From contig JAJFFD010000092.1 of assembly GCA_021776805.1 (NCBI GenBank), positions 62,001 to 126,000 on the forward strand: DNA of 64,000 nt, written 5' to 3'. Every line of letters starts with the position of its first letter. Positions within the stretch are counted from its first letter, which is position 1. Below, piece by piece: positions 57,424 through 64,000 of the stretch. Below the pieces are notes generated by a model that saw nothing but the letters and a program-made list of their open reading frames with translations, made no database searches and was not told where the DNA came from. Source of the DNA: Planctomycetota bacterium (GTDB lineage: Bacteria; Planctomycetota; UBA1135; UBA2386). The position numbers and the translations under genes were made by a program.

Positions 57424-58386
57424 GTGGCAACAGCTCTTGGGATCGATCGCTTCCTCAGGCGACTCGCTCGTCAGCAGCGAATCGGCAGGGCTTTGGGAAT
57501 CCTGCGTAACCATGGCTTGGTGCTGCTCGCAGGTCTACTTCTTGTCGAGCTCCTCTGGCCTGCGGCACTCCTCCCAGCAATCTGCCTTGCGCTGCTGTGG
57601 TTGCTGGCTTGCATAGTGAGCTGCCTCACCCGGCAGGTACAGATTCCCGCCGCTGATCTTCAGTTTGGCCTGAAGGACGAACTGGTGACTTGGCGCGGTG
57701 CCAGGGAGAATCAGCGCGAGTCGATAATGTTCACCTGGCTATCCAGGCAACTCGAGGATCGCCTCGTCGCCCTCCCCCGAGACTTGACCAAGAAGATCAG
57801 TCGCGCACCTCTGGGCCGCTTGCGCTATCTCATGCCCCTGCTGATCCTCCTCTTCCTACTGCGACTTTTCGCGCCGGTTCTGCCGCCACTTCCCGAGGGC
57901 AGGCTGGCTCTCAACAACCAGAGTGGTGGAGGCAGCTCTGCTGGGGATGGCGAAGCGGAGACTGGAGCTGGCAGTGAAGGTGAGGGTGAAAACGAGCCGC
58001 AGGAAGGCCCAGAGACGCCTTCTGAGCAGCCACCAGAACCGGCAGAAGATCCCATCGAGGATCAAGGGGACGCGGATCCCCCAAGTCTCCCTCCCAAGTC
58101 ACTGGCTGAAGATGGCAGCAAAGACGAGTCCTTTCTGTTGCCCAGTTTTGTTGGTGAAGGGGAATCTCGATTGAGCAAGGCGCCGGTGGCCAGCATCGAT
58201 GAGGGTGGTACTGGGGCAACTGCTCGGAAGGAGCGCAACAAATCCCGAGGCGGTCCCATGGACGAAGTGGACGAGAAGGATTTCGAGCGGGCATTGGAGC
58301 GCGCTTTGCGGAGTCGACATGTCCCTGAGTCGGAGCGCCCCTTCGTTCGTCGCTACTTCGAGGCTCTGATGAGAGGTGGGCGGTGA
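57424..58386 (+). CDS. membrane protein with acidic low-complexity region
   Basis: Hydrophobic LVLLAGLLLVELLWPAALLPAICLALLWLLACIV; Glu/Gly/Pro-rich middle; overlaps next start by 4 nt. Confidence 0.7.
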   Translation: MATALGIDRFLRRLARQQRIGRALGILRNHGLVLLAGLLLVELLWPAALLPAICLALLWLLACIVSCLTRQVQIPAADLQFGLKDELVTWRGARENQRESIMFTWLSRQLEDRLVALPRDLTKKISRAPLGRLRYLMPLLILLFLLRLFAPVLPPLPEGRLALNNQSGGGSSAGDGEAETGAGSEGEGENEPQEGPETPSEQPPEPAEDPIEDQGDADPPSLPPKSLAEDGSKDESFLLPSFVGEGESRLSKAPVASIDEGGTGATARKERNKSRGGPMDEVDEKDFERALERALRSRHVPESERPFVRRYFEALMRGGR

Positions 58387-59249
58387 GCGAGCTCTTCCCG
58401 CAGGGCTTCATGGACATGCTCGCCATCATGATGCGTCAGATGCGACGCTTCCGGGGCCGTCGTGCGGAGGAGGGGCGGGCGCGTCTACGGGTGCAGGCTT
58501 CCTCGGGTTCCTTCATTGGACATCGTGCCTACAGCGCCGGCGAGGACTTGCGCCTCGTCGACTGGAATGCCTATGCCCGCAGCGGCGAAGTTCACATCAA
58601 AGTGCTGGAGGAGGATCAGCGACAGACGATGACCATCCTCGCGGACACCAGCGCCAGTATGCTGGCCGGCACGCCCTCCCGGGCCATCGGTGGCCGGCAG
58701 TTCGCCGCGGTGCTCGGTGCCCTGGCTCTCGCGCGCCTCGACGGGCTCCGCCTCGTCTGCAGTCCCGAGGAAGTGTATTGGTATCAGGGTGCGGGCGAAC
58801 TCACGCGCATGCTGCGTGATCTCGAGAATCTGAGCGTGCACAGCTGTGAGCCCATGGAAATGGTTCGTCCGCTTCTCGCCCGGGGTTGGCAGGGCAGTCT
58901 CTGCTGGCTCTCCGACTTCGCTGTGCCTGAGGATTATCAGCGCGCTCTGCGTTTGCTCCGCTCCCACGATCGTCGCTGTACGGCGATTCTGCCCAGCACC
59001 CCTGATGATCAACTGCCTCCCCTCAGCGGATTCCTTCGCATCGAGGATCCGGAAAGCGGTGACATTGAAACCGTACTCGTTGATCAGGCCCTGCGCTCCG
59101 CCATGGAGGCAGAGCTGCGGATTCTTACGCAGCAGCAACAGAGCATGTGCCGTGAGCTGGGCGTTCCCCTGCGTCGCTTTACCATCCCCGAGGCAGGGGA
59201 TCATCGCCTCAGCTCCTGGTTTCCCGGCCCATGGATTTACCGGATCTAG
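58383..59249 (+). CDS. DUF58 domain protein
   Basis: GHRAYSAGEDLRLVDWNAYARSGEVHIKVLEEDQRQTMTILADTSASM. Confidence 0.88.
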   Translation: MSELFPQGFMDMLAIMMRQMRRFRGRRAEEGRARLRVQASSGSFIGHRAYSAGEDLRLVDWNAYARSGEVHIKVLEEDQRQTMTILADTSASMLAGTPSRAIGGRQFAAVLGALALARLDGLRLVCSPEEVYWYQGAGELTRMLRDLENLSVHSCEPMEMVRPLLARGWQGSLCWLSDFAVPEDYQRALRLLRSHDRRCTAILPSTPDDQLPPLSGFLRIEDPESGDIETVLVDQALRSAMEAELRILTQQQQSMCRELGVPLRRFTIPEAGDHRLSSWFPGPWIYRI

Positions 59250-60802
59250 CGAGACCAGAGCTTCTCTGGCTGCTTCTCGCATTGCCTATTCTCTACCTCC
59301 TCTCCCTTCCGCCCAGGGCTCGGAGCACGGTCCTCACGGCGCACATGCGGCAGTGGCGGCGGGCCCTGGATCGCCTCGGCAGGCGTTCGCTGCGTTTTCG
59401 GCGCCTGCGATTCTGGTTGCTGGTTCTCGCCGCGAGTGCAGTCATCTTGGCTGCAGCCGAGCCCAGTCTCCCCGGGGATCCGGGCCCACGCCGTCTCCTA
59501 GTCCTCCTGGATAGCTCTGCGAGCATGTCAGCGGTTCAGGGCCCGGATGGCAGCAGTGCCTATGAGAAGGCCCTGGCAGCCCTCGAGGAGGGGCTCAGTA
59601 GCCTCCCCGCAGGGGTGGATATTCAATTGGCCAGCAGCAGCGGCGACGCCCCTCTCCGTGGGACTGCGGCGGAGATCCTGGCGGGCCTTTCAGGTCGAGT
59701 CCTGGGTACGCCATCCATAGCTCTGGCCACCCTTGCCCAGTCTCTGAATGGGCTCGAGCAGGGAGTCTGGACCCTCACCGACGGGCGCGATCCGGAGATG
59801 ATCCCCTCGGTGGGCGCTCTCAGCCTCTTTGGCAGTTCGCTTCCGAACTGTGGATTTGTCGCCTGCGAGCTGATCGACACCTGGCCTCTGCCGGAGCTGA
59901 AGCTTCGCCTCGAGCTAGCCAGGTTTGCGGATTCGCGCCAGACCCTACAGGTTGCATATAGCGCTCCAACTGGTCAGGGACGGCTTCCAATCGCTCTGGA
60001 AGATGGGATTGTCGAGGCGGAGTTCGAATTCAAACGCGGGCCCGGTGGCCTGCTCGAGATCCGTATCGAGGGCCAGGATGCTATGCCGGCGGACGATCTT
60101 CTGCGCATCACGATCCCCGCTCCGCCAGCGCCGGATGTCGCCCTTCTCAGCGAGGGGGAAGACAGCCCCTGGCTCCGCATGGCGGCGGAAACCCTAGCTG
60201 AAGAGGCTGGCGGGCGTGTTCTGGATGGGGAAGCAAAGTCAGCTGGTTTCCTCCTGGTGGAGGGCGGGTGGTTGCCAGAGCTTTGGGGGCGAGGCATCAG
60301 CTTTGGCACCGGCTTCGGCGAACGCCCGCAGCCGAGTCCTGCCTGGCGAGAGCAAGTTCAACTTCTCGATTGGCGCCGGGACCATGCGATCACCATGGGG
60401 CTAGACTTCTCGGACATACAGATAGAAAGGGCTCTGCCAGCTGCCCACCTACCTCCGGGCCTTCCCCTGCTCTGGGCGGAGGATGCGCCTCTGGTGGTGC
60501 TCGCAGGAGACGGTGAGGAGCGCTCCCTGCACTTCGCCTTCCAGCTAGCCGAGTCGAATCTCGCCCTCTTGCCGGCCTTCCCGCAGCTCCTCCGCAGAGC
60601 CTTCGCTAGTTCCTATGGTCGATTGGCGCAGCCACAGATGCATAAGGAGAATCTGCTCTCCCGTACAGAATCCAATCTAGCTATGCAGGAGCCGAAGGCT
60701 GAGGGTCGGCCCTTGCCGCCCTTTGGCAGCGAGCCGCGTTCCCTGGCGGTGCCACTGCTCTTGCTGGCGCTTCTGGCGATGGTGGCACGCCTCTATGCGT
60801 GA
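59231..60802 (+). CDS. BatA-like/VWA domain membrane protein
   Basis: N-terminal TM LLWLLLALPILYLLSLPP, MIDAS LLVLLDSSASMSA, C-terminal TM LAVPLLLLALLAMVARLY. Confidence 0.82.
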   Translation: MDLPDLARPELLWLLLALPILYLLSLPPRARSTVLTAHMRQWRRALDRLGRRSLRFRRLRFWLLVLAASAVILAAAEPSLPGDPGPRRLLVLLDSSASMSAVQGPDGSSAYEKALAALEEGLSSLPAGVDIQLASSSGDAPLRGTAAEILAGLSGRVLGTPSIALATLAQSLNGLEQGVWTLTDGRDPEMIPSVGALSLFGSSLPNCGFVACELIDTWPLPELKLRLELARFADSRQTLQVAYSAPTGQGRLPIALEDGIVEAEFEFKRGPGGLLEIRIEGQDAMPADDLLRITIPAPPAPDVALLSEGEDSPWLRMAAETLAEEAGGRVLDGEAKSAGFLLVEGGWLPELWGRGISFGTGFGERPQPSPAWREQVQLLDWRRDHAITMGLDFSDIQIERALPAAHLPPGLPLLWAEDAPLVVLAGDGEERSLHFAFQLAESNLALLPAFPQLLRRAFASSYGRLAQPQMHKENLLSRTESNLAMQEPKAEGRPLPPFGSEPRSLAVPLLLLALLAMVARLYA

Positions 60803-60886
60803 GGGCGAATCCTCTTGCACTTTCTCCTGGCAGGGCCTACAAATCTGCGCCCTTTGCAGCCACCAAGCCCGCCGAGAAAGGCCCTC

Positions 60887-61606
60887 ATGACCATTGGAAT
60901 CCTTGGAAAGAAGCTGGGAATGACCCAGCTGTTCCAGCCAGACGGCACCTGGGTGCCCGTGACGGTGCTGCAGGCCGGCCCATGTAAGGTCTTGCAGGTC
61001 AAGGCAGAGCAGACCTCCGAGTTGCCCGAGGAAGAGCGCGTTGCCAAGCGCAACTTTGGCAAGAAGCGTGGTTCCACCGATCGCCCCCGGCGGAGTGATG
61101 GTTATTACGCGGTGCAACTCGGCTTCGAAGACCAGCGCGAGAATTCGGCCAACAAGCCCGAATCCGGGCATGCGAAGCTCTCCGGCTCCAAGCCCAAGGC
61201 ATTCGTGCGTGAGCTGCGCTATACGAGCATGCCCGAATTGAAGCGCGGTGATGAGATCGGTGTCGCCGTTCTCAAGGACATCAAGCGAGTCGATATTACT
61301 GGCACCAGCAAGGGGCATGGCTTCACCGGCACGATCAAGCGCTACGGCTTCGCCCGCCAGGCTACCAGCCACGGCAACAGCAAGAGCCATCGCCGCCTCG
61401 GTGGCATCGGTCGTCAATACTCGACAGCGAAGGGTGTTCCAAAGGGCAAGAAGATGCCTGGTCACCAAGGTGTAGATCGAGTGACGGTTCAGAATCTCGA
61501 AGTCGTCAAGGTCGATGAGGAGCGCAATCTCCTCTACGTCCGTGGCGCGGTTCCCGGGCACCGCCAGGCTTTTCTGGTGGTCAAGCAATCCATCAAGAAC
61601 CTTTGA
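60887..61606 (+). CDS. rplC: 50S ribosomal protein L3
   Basis: MTIGILGKKLGMTQLFQPDGTWVPVTVLQAGPCKV, KGHGFTGTIKRYGFARQATSHGNSKSHRRLG, GKKMPGHQGVDRVTVQNLEVV. Confidence 0.97.
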   Translation: MTIGILGKKLGMTQLFQPDGTWVPVTVLQAGPCKVLQVKAEQTSELPEEERVAKRNFGKKRGSTDRPRRSDGYYAVQLGFEDQRENSANKPESGHAKLSGSKPKAFVRELRYTSMPELKRGDEIGVAVLKDIKRVDITGTSKGHGFTGTIKRYGFARQATSHGNSKSHRRLGGIGRQYSTAKGVPKGKKMPGHQGVDRVTVQNLEVVKVDEERNLLYVRGAVPGHRQAFLVVKQSIKNL

Positions 61607-61638
61607 GGCCCTAGGGCAGAGTCAGGAAGACAAGACCT

Positions 61639-61803
61639 ATGTCAAAGTCGCGAAGGAAGGCAGCTGGATGCACCCGAGGGCGCTACAAGCGCAAGAAGAT
61701 GGGCAAGGGATGGTTGCTGGCGAGGCGTGTGCCCCAGCCTGTGAAGCCCATCGATCGGAAGGCTGAGGAAGAGAAGGCAGCTGGCGGCGAGTCGGCTGAC
61801 TAG
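61639..61803 (+). CDS. 54-aa basic small protein of unknown function
   Basis: MSKSRRKAAGCTRGRYKRKKMGKGWLLARRVPQPVKPIDRKAEEEKAAGGESAD; 32 bp after rplC, below ORF-track cutoff in this start. Confidence 0.5.
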   Translation: MSKSRRKAAGCTRGRYKRKKMGKGWLLARRVPQPVKPIDRKAEEEKAAGGESAD

Positions 61804-62762
61804 TCCTGCATCTGCAGGAGGATCTTGAGACTTCCGGGTCGTGCTGCATGGGCGAATGCGCGCTCCGCCTCTGCCAGGGGATAGCGAGCTTCGATCATCC
61901 CCTCAACCTGAATCCTTCCTTCTGCAAGAGCAGCTAGGGCCACTTCGAAGGGCCCACAGCGGGAACCCTCGAGACTGATCTCATTGATCACCAATGGCGC
62001 GAGATCGATCTCGTGGCTGCGTTCCATGGTGGTCTTCATGACGATACGGCTACGGGGCAGCATGCCGGGGATGAGCCGCGCGAGAACTTCGGGTCGGCCG
62101 CTGGCTTCGACCGCGAGTTCGAACTGCGGCTGCAGAACGGGAGAATCGGCCTCCAGAAGGCCAAAGCTGTGGCGGATTGCGGCCGGTAGCAGACGAGCGC
62201 GCTCAGGGTGGCGACCGGCGACGGTGATCTCGAGACCGGCCTCGTTCAGGACCTGGGCACAGAGGAGTCCGAGCTTGCCGTCCCCTGCCACCAGGGCCCG
62301 GCTGCCGGGTCTGAAGTGGATCAGCTTGGGGATCTCATAGGCAGCCGCCAAGGGCTCGGTGAAGACAGCCGCGTCGTCGCTAACCGAGTCCGGAACCGGG
62401 TGCAGGTTCTCATTCGGGAGGAGCAGATAGTCGGCGAAGGCGCCGGGCTGACCGGCGATTCCCAACACGCGACGATTCGGGCAATGCTCGGGCAGGGACT
62501 GAGCGCAAGTACTGCAGCTGCCGCAGGCGAGGTTGATCTCGCCCACGACCCGCTTGCCGGCGAAGGGCCCGGATTCTGCGTAACCGATGAATTCATGACC
62601 AGGCACTCCTGCGAAGGCCATGTAGCCGCGGGCGAGGGCGAGGTCCGTGGCGCAAACTCCAGCCTGCGTGACGCGGATCAGGCTCTCACCGGAACCAGGC
62701 TGTGGTCGAGCCTGATGCTGTCGAAGCTCGAGCTTGCCCTTTTCCAAGTTGACCGAGCGCAT
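61800..62762 (-). CDS. zinc-binding alcohol dehydrogenase-like (MDR) protein
   Basis: GVCATDLALARGYMAFAGVPGHEFIG, structural Zn CGSCSTCAQSLPEHC. Confidence 0.9.
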   Translation of the reverse strand: MRSVNLEKGKLELRQHQARPQPGSGESLIRVTQAGVCATDLALARGYMAFAGVPGHEFIGYAESGPFAGKRVVGEINLACGSCSTCAQSLPEHCPNRRVLGIAGQPGAFADYLLLPNENLHPVPDSVSDDAAVFTEPLAAAYEIPKLIHFRPGSRALVAGDGKLGLLCAQVLNEAGLEITVAGRHPERARLLPAAIRHSFGLLEADSPVLQPQFELAVEASGRPEVLARLIPGMLPRSRIVMKTTMERSHEIDLAPLVINEISLEGSRCGPFEVALAALAEGRIQVEGMIEARYPLAEAERAFAHAARPGSLKILLQMQD

Positions 62763-62773
62763 GCTCTTCGATC

Positions 62774-63577
62774 CTAGTAGCTCTCGTCCTGACTCGGAAA
62801 TTCCCCCGATCGGACATCTCGGCAGTAATCGGCGACCGACTTGCCAATCTCGGTGGCCAGCTCCAGGTAGCGACGCACAAAGCGTGGCTTGAAACGCGAG
62901 AACAGTCCGAGCATGTCGTAAGTGACCAGAACCTGGCCGTCACATTCCGAGCCCGCACCGATGCCGATGGTTGGCACCTGAACCTCGCGGGTGACCGTCG
63001 CAGCCAAGGGAGCGGGGATCTTCTCCAGCACCATGGCAAAGACGCCGGCAGCTTCCAGGGCGACCGCATCCTCGAGGATCTGCTGGGCATCCTCATCCTT
63101 GCGCCCACGGACCTTGTAGGTGCCAAACTGGTGGATGCTCTGGGGGGTGAGCCCGAGGTGGCCCATGACCGGGATACCCGCATCGGTCAATCGGCGCACG
63201 ATGTCAAGGACCGGCTTGCCACCCTCCAATTTGATGGCCTCGACCCGGGACTCCTTCATCAGTCGCCCGGCGTTGTGCAAGGCTTCCTGGGCACTCCCCT
63301 GGAATGAGAGGAAGGGCATGTCGGCAACTACAAAGGCGCGCTTGGCGGCTCGGCTGACCATCTCCGCGTGGTAGACCATCTGTTCCATGGTTACCGGGAC
63401 CGTCGTATCGAGTCCTTGCACGACCGTGGCCACTGAATCGCCTACCAGAAGGATGTCTACTCCCGCCGAGTCCAGGACCTGGGCCAGCAAGTGATCGTAG
63501 GCAGTGAGAGCCACGATCTTGCGACCCGAGCGCTTCATCTCACGCAGGGCCTCGGTGGTTACCTTGCGGTCAGCCAT
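62774..63577 (-). CDS. panB: 3-methyl-2-oxobutanoate hydroxymethyltransferase
   Basis: KIVALTAYDHLLAQVLDSAGVDILLVGDSVATVVQGLDTTVPVTMEQMVYHAEMV, GHLGLTPQS. Confidence 0.97.
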   Translation of the reverse strand: MADRKVTTEALREMKRSGRKIVALTAYDHLLAQVLDSAGVDILLVGDSVATVVQGLDTTVPVTMEQMVYHAEMVSRAAKRAFVVADMPFLSFQGSAQEALHNAGRLMKESRVEAIKLEGGKPVLDIVRRLTDAGIPVMGHLGLTPQSIHQFGTYKVRGRKDEDAQQILEDAVALEAAGVFAMVLEKIPAPLAATVTREVQVPTIGIGAGSECDGQVLVTYDMLGLFSRFKPRFVRRYLELATEIGKSVADYCRDVRSGEFPSQDESY

Positions 63578-64000
63578 CTACCAGTCGCCGAAGGTATCGT
63601 TGCCCGCCGGTGGTGGTGGTGGCGGCGAGGAGTCGCCATCGCTCCCGGGCGGGGGCGGGGGTTTGTACGAATCAGATTCTGGGCTCGGCACGTTGCGAGC
63701 CTTCTTCTTCTTGCTGTGGCCTTCCACGATCGAACCGAAGGTCGGCACGCGCTTGGGATCTAGTTCCACATCGAAGGCGGAGAGATCGACAGCTTCCGGT
63801 TCGATCGTTTCGATCTTCTCTTTGGCGCGACTGCTGGTCTGGCGCGTCTTCTTGGCGGTAGTTCTGCGGCTGCTGGTCTTCTTGCCAGAGTCCTTCCTCG
63901 GCGCGGGTTTGCGGCTGGGTTCCTTTCTGCCCGCTGCCTTCCTGCTGCTGCTTTTGCGTCCAGGTTGTCGACTGGAGCCCCCTTCCTCTCTGGCAGAGGA
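63578..64000 (-). CDS. C-terminal part of a low-complexity protein, truncated by the window edge
   Basis: Frame open from 64000 to stop at 63578: Lys/Arg/Ser/Ala-rich (SSARE EGGSSRQPGRKSSSRKAAGRKEPSRKPAPRKDSGKKTSSRRTTAKKTRQTSSRAKEK) then Pro-rich tail. Confidence 0.6.
   Translation of the reverse strand, partial: SSAREEGGSSRQPGRKSSSRKAAGRKEPSRKPAPRKDSGKKTSSRRTTAKKTRQTSSRAKEKIETIEPEAVDLSAFDVELDPKRVPTFGSIVEGHSKKKKARNVPSPESDSYKPPPPPGSDGDSSPPPPPPAGNDTFGDW

Noticed and set aside
60677-61588. 303-aa minus-strand ORF
   Set aside because: Antisense to the VWA gene end and rplC

Overview
The window is a gene-dense bacterial chromosome segment made mostly of housekeeping genes. There is no recognisable prophage, IS element, CRISPR array or plasmid module. 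Gene content (DUF1573-type protein, GldG/DUF4340 ABC operon, DUF58/VWA proteins, Ser/Thr kinase next to an ECF-like sigma factor, many HEAT-repeat and Zn-ribbon membrane proteins) suggests Planctomycetota or a relative; this is inference only. Recognisable genes: ArsR-methyltransferase fusion, ahcY, tRNA-Leu(TAA), fumC, DJ-1/PfpI, tRNA-Cys(GCA), NIL-domain protein, uvrB-uvrC, Xer recombinase, DksA/TraR-like, lspA, response regulator, secA, waaA, metK, pyk, rplM-rpsI, YebC, a signalling operon (degenerate GGDEF, coiled-coil/FHA-like, membrane protein, kinase, sigma factor, Cys/His anti-sigma-like protein, coiled-coil), a GspE-PilT-GspE ATPase trio, an rpmH (bL34) gene below the ORF-track cutoff, a STAS-PilZ fusion facing a GAF-PP2C phosphatase, a thioredoxin-TPR protein, clpP, rho, an ABC/GldG/DUF4340 operon, DUF58 and VWA genes, an isolated rplC, a Zn-dehydrogenase and panB. 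The best leads for a second look are: the kinase/sigma/FHA operon; the STAS-PilZ plus phosphatase pair with no visible RsbW-type kinase; the perfect inverted repeat before the ArsR-methyltransferase/ahcY pair; an isolated rplC followed by an unannotated basic small ORF; and structured non-coding stretches near 46.6 kb and upstream of rho. All calls come from reading the sequence and translations by eye; no database search was run.
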